Shown in pieces: positions 25,857 through 36,562 of a stretch of 64,000 nt of DNA. The notes beneath the pieces were generated by a model, which saw only the letters and a list, made by a program, of their open reading frames with translations, did not search any database and was not told the DNA's origin. Source of the stretch: Gnetum montanum (taxonomy: Eukaryota; Streptophyta; Gnetopsida; Gnetales; Gnetaceae); contig MNCI01004713.1 of assembly GCA_015680685.1 (NCBI GenBank), forward strand, positions 129,578-193,577. The letters run 5' to 3'. The translations under genes and the position numbers were made by a program. The number at the start of each line of letters is the position of its first letter. Within the stretch, counting starts at the first letter, position 1.

Positions 25857-26603
25857 TGATGAGTGGCGAGGTACCCCTACACTTAACCATACGAATATGA
25901 GCGTTACACGGACGATCCGGTCGAACTCCAAGGACTAAGTGCTTATGCGCCTTATGGAACACTTGAGGTTAATCAATCGTTGTCTTCCCAGACTTACTTG
26001 TATTGTCATGGTTGTATGGTTAAGTAAGTCTGAGGTATATGATTTATATGTCTTTTATTTGTTTATCACCTATGCTAAGAGAGGAAAGAGTGAAGAGACT
26101 AAGTAACTAAGTTTCACTAACTAAGCTTTAATCGTCCTAGCATCAGTATCCATTCCCACTTGCCGTACACACCCTGAACCAGTGCAATGCTACTAGGATT
26201 ACCAAACGCTATTCGTTACTGTGTTACCAGCACACGTGCTTGAAGCGGTCGTACTGAATGCACTTAACTAGGAGAGTTGAGGGTTGAGAGTGATTAATTG
26301 TCTAAGAAAGCATTTAAACATTTAACAATAATTAAAGTCCTATTTAGCTTAGTCCATGTACTACAAGGTTTATCAGAAAGTTCATCTTTATTTCTGTACA
26401 CAAATGTGTGCTCAGGTACAATTTGCTCGAATAAAGATCTGTTCACTTTGAGACTCCTACTACGGGCACATGGAAATTATTCTATCTCTGGAATGGTAAA
26501 ACTGCTAGAGTTTAGCTAAGGGTCTAGATCTATATGATCTTACAAGGGAAAGCCGCTTCTTATTTATAGACAAGGCGATGGGCTGTGATATCGCGTCCCA
26601 TCA
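25857..26603 (-). mobile_element. 5' LTR of element E
   Basis: 747 bp with TGATG...CATCA edges and CTAAG just outside. A TATAAATA box on the minus strand at 26561-26568 could be the U3 promoter, though it lies unusually near the LTR edge. It differs from the left LTR by about 6% by eye. Confidence 0.92.
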
Positions 26604-26608
26604 CTAAG

Positions 26609-27544
26609 GTAAAGAAAAATATTTCGTTTATTAAAATTTCTTTTCTCATTATGACCAAGGTTCAAAAAAAAATCTCGAAATATTATTTATAAAGATTTCA
26701 AAGAAAATTATCTTTGTAAATTATTGTAAGACATACATCAAATATGGCAAAGCATGGTTCTCTTAAGTTCCTATATGTCTAGTCTTTCATAGGTGTTTAA
26801 AAAGGATATATCCCTAATCTCTCACAATGTAATGGTAAAGAAGAGGTTAAAAGTATCTAGAGACGTACTAAATGCCCAAGAGGCATAAAATATCCAAAGT
26901 GATATAGAATGTAAGCCCAAGAGGCACACAAAATGCTCTTAGTACTATGAAAGATTTAAAATATTGCCAAAATAACTCCAAGAGATCCAAAGTTACACAA
27001 ATTAAGCCATAAAAATCAAGAAAAACTTTAACAAAGAAGGAAAACATAAGAAGTCAAAGAAAAAGCCACACAAAATCACAAGAAGATTGAAGAAATTTTT
27101 AGCCAAATAAGAAGATTGAAGAAGTCTTAAGAAAATAAGAATTAGACAAGATCTTAGGCTATCAAGGACAAGAAGAAAGTTTTAGATTTTAGCCTCAAAA
27201 GATTAAAGAATAATTATACACAAAACTTAAAAATTTTCAGCCTCAAGTAAAGTCTCAAACATAGAAGACTTAAAGAAGTTTATGATGAAGATAATTCAAA
27301 GAAGAATAAAATAAGTTTCATAATTAAGCATCAAGGAGGACATACAAAAAACTCATCATCAAGAAACAAAATCAAGTTCAAAGATTTTCAAAATTGAAGA
27401 GCATCAAGAAGAAGATTTAAATCAAGAAGAGTCCAAGTATTAATGTTAGCCAAATAATAATTTCAAAAATTAGTCATTGAATGAGGGGCTGTGAAGTTTA
27501 GCATAATGCCTAAATTTTTCATTATGGTCTTTTTCATGTTTCAT
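26609..27544. other. Purine-rich repeat-like DNA right of element E
   Basis: On the + strand this stretch is rich in AAGAAG, GAAGATTGAAGAA and AAATCAAGAAG words. No open frame or family similarity is supported. Confidence 0.4.
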
Positions 27545-28309
27545 TTTGCAAAGATTAAAAACATCAAAGTTGTATACCAAGGAAAATCCATAAAATTTAA
27601 AGATATGATAAAAAATTACAAAGTAACGTGATAAAATTACATAAAGAAGGGGCTAAGAAGCTTTCTCCTACTATAATAGATGTCAATATCCTTCAAATTA
27701 AAGAAAGAGAATAAGTGAGGAGAGTGAGGAAGCAACAAGGAAATATTCTTTTTTAGCCATGAATGTTGTAATTTTGTTCTTCCTTTCCTCTTACTCCTTC
27801 ATTAATCCATTTGCTATTTTTATCCATTTTTTAAATCAAGGTTTCTCATGAAAATCTAAAATTTCATCAATAAAGTTTAAATAATTGTAAAACATCATCA
27901 AGTAATTTCATATTTATAGCCCTCCTTTCATGATTCATAAAGATTTAAAGTTTTTGTCATTTTCCCAAGCCCTCCATATCAAATCCATATTCAAAGTCTC
28001 TTATATTCAAGTGAAATTTCTCTTACAATGATTTCATGATTTATCATCTCTCACATTTTCTCTTACAATAATTTTCTTACATTTTCATGATTTATCATCT
28101 CTCACATTTTATTTTTTTTAAAAAAATTTAAATAACTTAAGAAATCAAGTGTTAAAGGGAGAAGAATAATTTTAATTATGATTGATATCATTTTGTTTTA
28201 TTTCAAGTTAATTTTGATGCTTTGATCATAATTTTGATTCATTTTTATTATATGCATGAAGATTTCATATCTTTCAAGTCATTTCTTAATCAGTTTGAAG
28301 ATTAGAAGT
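27545..28309 (+). repeat. Dispersed repeat D, copy 2
   Basis: Matches 9481-10270 in the same orientation up to TTTGAAGATTAGAAG, where copy 1 continues and this copy is cut by the LTR of element C. This break helps to place the LTR edge at 28310. Confidence 0.7.
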
Positions 28310-29410
28310 TGTGGATCGAGAACTTAGAAGGAGGGTTGAATAAATTTTCCAAATTAAAAATGCATCAACCACAAAAACACACCAAAGATTATGTGGATCC
28401 CCAACTTGGGAGTCCACACTCGAAGGATAGATTCCTTGTACCCCTCAAGACTTTATTTCTTTTAAAAGTGGTTTGAAGGGCACCACATCCTATACAAGCT
28501 CTGAGCTCTACATTGAAGTGTTTTGTAGCTACAAAACCACTCAATCCTACAAGGTTCCAACAAGCTTAGAATGTGGTTTCAAGGATCCCAGAACCTTTAC
28601 AAAATTGAGCTCTACTCTGAAGTGTTTTAGCACTACAAAAACACTCAACCCTACAAGATTCGAACAAGCTTAATTTGGATTCCTTCTCACAAGAAGCACA
28701 TAAACCCCATAGGATTACAAGGAAAAGAGAAATACACAAGGAAAGAATATAACTAAATTTACAAGTCCTTGCACTTTGCAGCTCAGTACAACTTACAACC
28801 AAGTAAATGATGTTATAATGAAGAACAAAAATATAATAGCATATAATAGACAATGATTGATCTTTCATAGAAAGTACTTGTACAATTTCTAAGATTTTAG
28901 TGTCTTCTTCTAGCCTCAAAGCTTTCAAAAACTCCTTGGAATTCATGCAATGACTACCAAATGACTAGTGTAGACATCTACTTCAAAGTTGGAACAGCTA
29001 CCTAAGATTGGCATCAATTCAAGAGAGATGTCTCACTAGAAAATGGAACATATTCTATGGGACATCTACTAGGAGACATCTACTCTTGTATGTAGATGTC
29101 TACTATTTTTAGGAGATGTCTCCTCAACTTTTGGGCTCTATCTTGTGAGGCTTTTTCTCATCAATTTGCCTTCTTTCTAGTCCTTAGAGCATCTTCACTT
29201 GATTTTTAGCTTTCATTTTCATCCATGCTTGTCCATGCTCTCATCTTACCCATGTAGTCTACATTTTAATAGCTTGTTGTAGATCTCATTTTCTTGGGTT
29301 CTTATATGTTGTTGTGGAGTTCTTGTCCATGTCCTACAAACACATTATCCACAACAAACATTCTATGTTATCCATTTTCCTTAAGGTTTCGGCATACTAA
29401 AATTTCAACA
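28310..29410 (-). mobile_element. 3' LTR of copia element C
   Basis: The + strand reads TGTGGATCGAG...AAATTTCAACA, giving TG...CA edges and a length of 1101 bp. On the minus strand it starts TGTTGAAATTTT and is preceded by an adjacent polypurine tract, so it is the 3' LTR of a minus-strand element whose 5' LTR lies beyond 64000. The left edge coincides with the interruption of repeat D. The LTR contains an internal ~115-bp tandem duplication (28452-28678) and inverted repeats near 29060-29135. Confidence 0.75.
28452..28678. repeat. ~115-bp tandem duplication inside LTR of C
   Basis: Two units, each containing GAGCTCTAC, GAAGTGTTTT, CTACAAAA(A)CACTCAA, CCTACAAG and GAACAAGCTTA-like text, follow each other with about 15% difference. 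Confidence 0.7.
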
Positions 29411-29432
29411 ATATCTCCCTTTTTGGTGATGC
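29411..29432 (-). promoter_or_regulatory. Polypurine tract of element C
   Basis: On the minus strand CACCAAAAAGGGAGATAT directly precedes the LTR start TGTTGAAATT. CACCAAAAAGGGAGAT-type tracts are usual just upstream of the 3' LTR in plant copia elements. Confidence 0.65.
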
Positions 29433-30690
29433 CAAAAACCTTAATAAAATGGATTTTAGTGAAAGATTATGCAAAAATGTGTCCTTAATACAACACAAAC
29501 TTTATTAATCATTAAGAAACTTGTGAGTTTTGAATGAGAACATTTATGATTAAGAACTAATAGACAAGAACGAATTGTTCAAATATATCCATCAAATATG
29601 TCCATAAGGTTATTTTTATTCAATACCAATGATGCCCATGACACATAGATCATAATCATAGCACAAAAACATAAGTCATCACATATATACCAATAATCAC
29701 ATATGATCAAGAGAAGACCTAAACTTGTCCCTCTTTTGGACATCATCAAAAAGGGAGTGGGGCCTTACAACTATCAATAAGATAGATCAAAATATAGTTA
29801 AGGATTATACATTCTTCATTTAAGTAAAACTTGATTGGAATTTTCTCAACACATCTTCATAGTCAGAATATACACAATACTTTCATGTGAAGGAAAACAA
29901 GTACATACACACCCCCCTCGTAGGAATTAGATCAAATATTGGAACTAGATCAAGATATCAAATAAAGTAATTTCTAATTAAGATGTGTACACATATATCT
30001 TAAGGAAGCTTAAAGTATATTATCCATTCATTTTCAAAAACTCCCTAAGATGTTTTGTCACAAAATAGAAGTGTAAGTACTTCTTCTTGCTTTAGTAGGC
30101 TTGGGATCTCTTAAGTTAGTTTATGTTAACAATAAGGGACTTAGGCACTCAAAAGACTATATTCTTAGTATATAAAAAATATATCACTATCATGAAGATA
30201 TATTCAAATGAATTGCAAAAAAGTTTTGATAATTGATGATTACTTTTAGGTAAAAGACTTTTAAGGATTGAAAAAAATAACTTGCAGTTTTACCTTCAAG
30301 TTTTACTAGAAGGATATACCTTTTGTTGCCTGCCTAAGTATTATGTCTTGCAGAAAGTCTCCATAGACTCCTCCTACATATGTGCTTGTCCCTTCTTTAA
30401 CTCTTTTAAGATCTATAGCTACTTTATCATAATCTTGCTTACTCAAGAATATTGAATGATCCAACAAAGTCATAATAGACAAATAAAAAAAACATTATGC
30501 ACAAATCATAACAAATTTATTTTTTTGATTATCTACTCATGTCCCACCTTGTCATTTTCCTGCAACACTTGGTTTAATATCTCATGTTAGTAGCATCTTA
30601 TGATAAGCATGGATGCAATGCCATTCTTTTTTTTTTAAAATCTATATTTTCTTTACAAAATGTAAATAATTAAATAACATGAGGGATAGC
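29433..30690 (-). other. 3' internal region of element C, no pol recognised
   Basis: Between the PPT and the inserted element A I find no RT, RNase H or integrase motif in any frame. The last ~85 bp (about 30606-30690) recur at 62227-62311 on the other side of element A. Confidence 0.5.
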
Positions 30691-31962
30691 TGTACTGACC
30701 TAAATCGTCGGTGTGAGGCTGGAAAGGAAACAGACACCGAAAGATCGTCGGGCAGCCACAGCTGACCCTGCCTTCACCCAAGGGCAAGCTGGAAAAGTAA
30801 ACGAAGGTAGAGTGCCTTGGATGGTCTGCACACAAATCAACCAAGGACTTCCCCAAGCGTAAGCTACGGCTAGCGCTGGGGTTATCGTAAACGATGTCTT
30901 AAAATGTGTAAATGCGCTTAAAATGTAAACATGAGCCGTAAGACATAAGATGTAAATGTAAATGTAAGGCGTAAAAAAAATGTAAACTATAAACTTAATG
31001 TAAACTGAACGCAAGCAAAAATGTAAACAAAGCGTAAAACAAAAAACAGAAATAATGTTTGGTTGGCAAAACGGAAATAATGTATTGCTTAGAAAAGATG
31101 TGCACNTAGGCATGGAATCCGTGGATGGAATCGATGATCGAGATTTGAGAGGAGAATGGATCATGTGACACGTGTCCGGTAGACAACTGTGTACGAGTTG
31201 GACGTGTGTCGGCAAGAGTTGAATGTGTGTCGGCAAGCTATGTTCTTGATCAGGTGCATTGCATTTTACAACTCATGGGTTACTCAAGCCCATGAAAGAA
31301 TATTTAATTTAGACCGTGAGGGCCTGACTATCCCATGAATGAAGATTTACAATGAAATGTACAAGGGAAATTTGACCCGTCTTGCTTGAAACTTCTTTGT
31401 ACTTGAGTTTTCTAGAATTTTCTGGGAGTTGTTGATGCTGAGAATTTTCTACCATTTTTTGGAATTTTTTGGGAGTTGCTAATGTTGAGAATTTTCTGGA
31501 ATTTTCTAGATTTTTTTGGAATTTTCTGGAAGTTGGTGATGTTGGACTCACGCTGCAAGCGTGACCTGGGCGTTAGTGACAAAAATGAGCATTTTTGGAG
31601 CTGAAATTTGAAGTTCTGGAGGTTGAAACTTGGAGAAATCATTAATGGACCTTGAGGGTGACTTGTCCCTTCAAAATTAGACCATTTTGACTCTGTTTTG
31701 AGCCTATTTTGAGGCTCTAAAAGTTGGTCATGCTGGACTCATGTTGCAGCCTGAAACTTTCAGATTTGGACTATTTTGACTTGATTTTGAAGCTGTTGGA
31801 GTTGCTCATGCTGAGGGCAAGCTAGCTTGATAGTGTGAGCAAGCTGTCTTGGGCAAGCTGGGGGTGACCTCCCTACCTTAGTCAAAATTTTCCTTCTGAA
31901 TGCTTGAAAGGGTTTGAGTCATTTTCAATTTAAAGTGCTAGGCCAAAATTAGTGGTGTTTCA
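30691..31962 (-). mobile_element. 3' LTR of element A
   Basis: 1272 bp with TGTACTGACC...GGTGTTTCA edges. A single N at 31106 replaces about 245 bp present in the other LTR (61171-61415). A short degenerate tandem array of GAATTTTCTGG / GGGAGTTG words (31399-31542) is longer here than in the 5' LTR. Confidence 0.92.
31399..31542. repeat. Degenerate tandem array in LTR of A
   Basis: Units of roughly 45 bp contain AATTTTCTGGAATTTTTTGG followed by GAGTTGNTNATGNTGAG. The equivalent region of the 5' LTR (61706-61808) has fewer units, so the array has changed length since insertion. Confidence 0.65.
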
Positions 31963-32030
31963 TTGGCCCCTGTTTGTTGATGTCTGGAGGAATCTACCTG
32001 AGAGGCATCGACAAAGAAGTGCAAAACACC
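31963..32030 (-). promoter_or_regulatory. Polypurine tract of A with enclosing stem-loop
   Basis: On the minus strand the PPT AACAGGGGCCAA abuts the LTR start TGAAACACC. GGTGTTT (31954-31960) can pair with AAACACC (32024-32030), and TTTGTTGATGTCT (31973-31985) with AGGCATCGACAAA (32003-32015). The LTR edge and PPT lie in the internal loop. Element B has the same arrangement at identical spacing. Confidence 0.7.
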
Positions 32031-32488
32031 ATGAACAAACAAGTACTAAACATTATCCATCAGCCCGCTGGATATCATCGCATCGTGTCCAATAGTACAT
32101 AGGATTGGGAAAATGTAGTTTGGGATGCAAGGGGAGGGGATTGGTTGAAACTAGGGGAAGCCAAGAGTTGGTCAAGGGTGATAATTATTGCCGAGATCTG
32201 TGGGAGAGGAATTCTCTCTTGTGAACAAGTTACATCTTTGGTCTTTGTCCATAGCCAGTGTTCAGCAAACTCGGAGCCAAGAGGTAGGAAGGTGCGTTCT
32301 TTGGAGAAATGAGACTCTTATAGAGTGTTCACGAGGCCCGTTGTAAATAGCCAAAACCACGCGATGGTGTGCAACATGGTCTCTTTGAGACATAAGTGTA
32401 ACTATTTTTCAAGACAATTTTCTTGTTGTATGGCTTGTATGAGAATGGCCAATAGTCTTTTGTTTATGATGTCAATGGGGTCATGAAG
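31963..32488 (-). other. 3' untranslated part of A, left of nested element B
   Basis: Non-coding sequence homologous to 33763-34330 of element B. ACCTT at 32489-32493 is the left copy of the target duplication made by B. The region continues at 50570. Confidence 0.8.
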
Positions 32489-32493
32489 ACCTT

Positions 32494-33762
32494 TGTACTA
32501 TCGGAAATCGTTGGTCTCCGGCTGGAAGGAAACAGAGACCGTGGGATCACAAGACATGCATAGAAGACCCTACCTTCACCTGAGGGCGAGCTGGAATGAA
32601 TGAAAGTAGAGTACCTTGAGTGGTCCGCATGCGGATCAGACAAGGATTTTCCCGAACGTACACCGAAGTGCTATACGCTGGGTTATACGTAAACAGCGTG
32701 ACAAGCGTAAATGAGAGCGTAAACGGTGCGAATAGAGCATAAACGTAAACAAACGTAAATAGAATACATGCAACAATTAATGCAAACTGTAAATGATTTT
32801 GGGAAGAAAATGTAACAATGGTATTACATAATGAAAGTACAATGCACCAGTCTAACGCAGTTGTGATTGGAACACAAGGCGGATGAAAAGCCTCGGTGGA
32901 TGCAAGGATGACTAGTTCACACTGTAGGCACAGCGTAGAGGCTGTCTGCTCAGCGTATAGGGTTTTCCAGCGTAAAGGGTTTTGTGCTCTGGTTCGCAAT
33001 GTCTCCGCTCTCTGGTATGGTTAAGAATTTTGCCAACCGACCTGGATCTCGTGAAAAATTGGGGTTTTTATACAGGTTTTGACGACAGACTCAGATTGGG
33101 CGACACGTGGTGTGTTGACCGGGTGCAAAAGCGTAAAATTTACAAGTGTACAATATGTTACATTTGGCGGGCATAGCGTATACGCTGTATGAAGCGAGCG
33201 TAGACTCTGGGCATATACGCTGGATGTGTTGGGCGTATACGCTGATAATGGCTGGGCGTATACGTTGGGGCGTATACGCTGATGGATGTTGGCATATCCG
33301 CCTCAGCGTATACGCTGCTGGTTGCTTCCTTGTACCAAATTTACACTACGATGCTGTTTCCATGCCGTCTTTGGGGATTGCATGCCAGGCGTATACATCT
33401 GTTGTACTTGTTGAGCGTACATGTGAGGCGTGTACGCTGGGCATGTACGCTAGGTGTGTACGCTGGACATCTACATTGGGCATAGATGCTGTGAACTTGA
33501 GCGTATACGCTGGGCGTATACACTAAGAATATACACTTGGGCGTATACGCTGAGGCTGCATACTCGGGCGTATACGCTGAGACCGCATACTTAGGCATAT
33601 ACGTTGGGTGTATACATTGAGACCGCATACTTAGTGAAAATTAAGTATTTTGGTCTCCGAAGTTTCCATGTGTGACACCTGATGTAGCTGTGGTTGTCTG
33701 TGGATCCCAAGGACCTGTTTCTTGTTGGAAAAGTACTAAGCTCAAAATTTTGTGGTGTTTCA
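32494..33762 (-). mobile_element. 3' LTR of element B
   Basis: 1269 bp with TGTACTATCG...GGTGTTTCA edges. On the minus strand a TATA box TATAAAAA lies at 33065-33072. The segment 33170-33625 is a degenerate array of the palindromic word AGCGTATACGCT and variants. Confidence 0.94.
33170..33625. repeat. GCGTATACGC array in 3' LTR of B
   Basis: At least fifteen exact or near-exact copies of GCGTATACGCT are spaced 14-45 bp apart. The core AGCGTATACGCT is a perfect palindrome. Open frames across it on both strands are repeat artefacts, not genes. Confidence 0.85.
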
Positions 33763-33830
33763 TTGGCCCCTCTTTGTTGACGCTTGGAGGAATCGACTCG
33801 AGAAGCGTCGACAAAGAAGTGCAAAACACC
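33763..33830 (-). promoter_or_regulatory. Polypurine tract of B with enclosing stem-loop
   Basis: On the minus strand AAAGAGGGGCCAA abuts the LTR start TGAAACACC. CTTTGTTGACGCTT (33772-33785) pairs with AAGCGTCGACAAAG (33803-33816) with one G-T-type mismatch, and GGTGTTT (33754-33760) pairs with AAACACC (33824-33830). Compared with element A the inner stem shows compensatory changes (GACG/CGTC against GATG/CATC). Confidence 0.75.
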
Positions 33831-34780
33831 ACAAGCAACTCGATAGAGACTCTGTCCGTTGCCACTTAGCTAGACATCATCGCACCGTGTTCAGTAGTAC
33901 ATGGGATTGGGAAAGTGGGATTTGTAACTGGTAGGAGAATGGGGATTGTGGAGATTGGTAAATGCCCAAGGGATTGTGCTTGGTGAAGGGGATGCTTTGG
34001 TGTGTATCATGCTGATCCTTGTTAATAGCCATTGTTTAGCAGACTTGAAATCCAGACATGTGATGTGCGTCCTTTGGCGGAACAAGACTCCTGGGTAGTG
34101 TTCAAGAGAACTTGCTGGCAAGACCAAAGCCACGGGAGGATGTGTTACATTCTTTGGAGGGATAGGGCCATTGTTTAGTTTTTAGGGGGAGCCTGTTGGT
34201 GGAGAGCCAAAGCCATGCAACTGGATGTTTCTTGATTATTTTTGACATGAGTACTTGGTTCCAAGACAACTGCCTTCCCGCCTGGGGCTTATATGGGAAG
34301 TGCCAAGGGTCTTGCTTTTTTTTCTTGGGAGAAATTTGTTTTGATCTTGTACTCATGCTCAAGTGCTACTGTGTTGTAACTGCTCAAAGGTGTTAAAGTG
34401 CGTAACGGTATGCTCAAAGTTTTGAGTGTACTGGGTGTATCAGATGTGTAGCTAAGTGGAGTGTGTCAATGAGTAGATAGGGAATGTATTGGGAAATGGG
34501 GATGTACTAGTGAATGGCTTGATTTAGTCTTGCCTCGTGGGCTGTGAACATTGCCTCATCTTGTTGCTTATGATGGAATGTATTCTTGTATGAATACCTC
34601 TGAGCGTCATCCTGCAAACGCAACTCCGAGGAGACAAGAAAACCATAAGTGAATAAGCGAACTTAGACTTAAACAGCAACTGATGGAATTTCAGGCAGCA
34701 ATGTTGGTAGGATCGTTTGATGGTGGGCGATGCAGTGATTCCGATGAAGCTTGAATGTGGCTGCGGATTGAAGAACCAGA
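33831..34780 (-). other. 3' untranslated region of element B
   Basis: Non-coding; homologous to 50570-51230 and 32031-32488 of element A. Short open frames here are not conserved between A and B. Confidence 0.7.
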
Positions 34781-34784
34781 GATG

Positions 34785-35115
34785 AACTTGCCAGTTTATA
34801 GTCTTAGTGGACTACCATGGGTTAGTCTTATGTCATAACCCATTGGACATTGCCCATTTAGCGTTGTGGCGGATGTTACATTGCCAATTTTTTAGTCTTA
34901 GCGGACTATGAAGAGGTAAACCAGTTTATAGTCTTAGCGGACTCTGGCGAATGTGACTATGGAAATTTACTGTCATGCTGAACAGATGCTAGTTTATCGT
35001 GATTGCAGACACTACATGGTATTAGTTTATTGTCATGACGCCGGGACGAGCTGTGGTATCAGTCTTAAGTCATGATCCAGGACTGTTCTGTGGTATTAGT
35101 TTATAGTCGTGACCC
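34785..35115. repeat. Junction hairpin array 3' of integrase in B
   Basis: About eight copies of AGTTTA followed by a short stem-loop, for example TAGTC-TTAGCG-GACTA at 34893-34908. The last copies have a longer loop (AGTC-N9/10-GACT). The array starts just beyond the integrase stop at 35144. Confidence 0.75.
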
Positions 35116-35143
35116 CAGGACTCGCACGTACCTGAGCTTGTAC

Positions 35144-36562
35144 TCAAATGTAGAATGGTTTTAGGAACAAGTGGTTGGATGGATTGGCAAGCTTGTTCCC
35201 TTTCATATCGGCTAGCTTAAATGCTCTATTGTCAAATGCTTTAGTGACCAAGTAAGGCCCTTCCCAGTTGGCTGAGAACTTGTCCGGGTGTTCCCGGACA
35301 GCCTTAAGTACAAGGTTGCCTTTTTTGATAGGGCGCTTATGACTGTCATGTCGATGTTGTTGCCGTTGTTGTTTTTGGTACCATTCGATCTGGTCGAGTG
35401 CACGTACGCATTCCTCCTCCACCGAGTCTAGGTCAATGACGCGTAGGTCATTGTTTTGCCCATCGTCGAGGAGCCCGGAAAGTGTGATTCTTAAAGATGG
35501 TACCTGCAATTCCAAAGGTAAAATAGCTTCTGAACCGTAAACAAGACTATATGGTGTTTTACCTGTTGAAGTTTGATGTGTAGTACGGTATGCCCATAAT
35601 GCGTATACCAATTGTTCATGCCATCTTCGCTTACCTTGGGTAAGCATCTTTTTGAGTATTGTAATGATGATTTTGTTTGTTACCTCTGCTTGCCCATTGC
35701 TCTGAGGATAATAAGGGGATGAAAACGAGTGTTTGATCCCTAGGCTGTCACAAAAGGTTTTGGTCTCGACACTGCTAAATTGGGGCCCGTTGTCAGTGAT
35801 GATTGTCATGGGAATGCCAAAGCGGGTTACAATGTTTTCGAGAATGAAATTGCACACATGTTTAGATGTAGTTTTTTGAAGGGAAGCAGCTTCTACCCAC
35901 TTCGTGAAATATTTTGTTGCGGTTATAATAAAACTATGCCTCGTAGAAGACGAGGGTGTTATTAGGCCGATAAGTTCCAACCCCCACTTTTGAAAGGGCC
36001 ACATGATTTGTGCCGTATGCAACTTATTTGGTGGTACATTTATTATATTACTATGTTTTTGACAAGTACTACATGTTTTAGCCTTGGAGAGATAGTCATA
36101 TTCCATGTGTGGCAAATAATAGCCTAAGCGTCTGATCTTTGTTGCCATGGCTTTTGGTGCTATATGTCCTCCGCATAGTCTATTGTGTACTTGTTCGACG
36201 ATGGTTTGGGCATTGGTACTACTGACGCATGTTAGCAATATGCCTTCGTAGGATCTATGACACAACGTGTCCCCTACCAGGGTATACTGCCGAGAACATT
36301 TTCGTACCACATCCTTTTGTGCATTTGTTAGATGTCGTGGTGTTTCACCGCGTAGAAGGTATTCTTTTATGTCTTCATACCATTCCATTGTGTGTGTTGT
36401 ACAAATAGATGTGACTGGCAATGTGTCAAGAGTATCAATTATTGGTTCAGCACAACTGATCACAGAGCTTGGTAATGCATGGAACATGTCTGGCGATATA
36501 TTTAATGCTAATGTGGCTAACGCGTCTGCAATGGTGTTATCATTTCTAGAAACGTGTTGCAC
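35144..36562 (-). CDS. Integrase of element B (with end of second RNase H linker)
   Basis: An intact 472-codon frame. It opens with VSRNDNTIADALA, the end of the archaeal-type RNase H region. The integrase zinc finger follows (HNRLCGGHIAP, then CSTCQKH), then the core: WGLELIG, where the usual first catalytic Asp is Glu, TDNGPQF with the second Asp, and NGQAEVTNK with the catalytic Glu. GKTPYSLVYGSEAILP and a C-terminal domain ending FKLADMKGNKLANPSNHLFLK complete it. Gypsy integrase joins element cDNA to the chromosome. The D-to-E change probably cripples this copy although the frame is open. Confidence 0.9.
   Translation of the reverse strand: MQHVSRNDNTIADALATLALNISPDMFHALPSSVISCAEPIIDTLDTLPVTSICTTHTMEWYEDIKEYLLRGETPRHLTNAQKDVVRKCSRQYTLVGDTLCHRSYEGILLTCVSSTNAQTIVEQVHNRLCGGHIAPKAMATKIRRLGYYLPHMEYDYLSKAKTCSTCQKHSNIINVPPNKLHTAQIMWPFQKWGLELIGLITPSSSTRHSFIITATKYFTKWVEAASLQKTTSKHVCNFILENIVTRFGIPMTIITDNGPQFSSVETKTFCDSLGIKHSFSSPYYPQSNGQAEVTNKIIITILKKMLTQGKRRWHEQLVYALWAYRTTHQTSTGKTPYSLVYGSEAILPLELQVPSLRITLSGLLDDGQNNDLRVIDLDSVEEECVRALDQIEWYQKQQRQQHRHDSHKRPIKKGNLVLKAVREHPDKFSANWEGPYLVTKAFDNRAFKLADMKGNKLANPSNHLFLKPFYI

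Larger units (their letters stand above)
16927..26603 (-). mobile_element. Full-length Ty3/gypsy element E (Athila-like), minus strand
   Basis: LTRs at 16927-17490 (plus gap) and 25857-26603 enclose gag, protease, RT, RNase H and integrase, all on the minus strand. CTAAG occurs directly outside both ends (16922-16926 and 26604-26608), a 5-bp target-site duplication. The PBS resembles that of Athila/Tat elements and the protease motif is of the ALLDLGS type. The LTRs differ by about 6% by eye. About 2 kb between integrase and the 3' LTR shows no recognisable envelope-like gene. All ORFs are interrupted, so the copy is not autonomous. Confidence 0.9.

Noticed and set aside
33146-33526. 126-codon + strand frame in the 3' LTR of B
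   Set aside because: Translation of the palindromic repeat array, not a gene.
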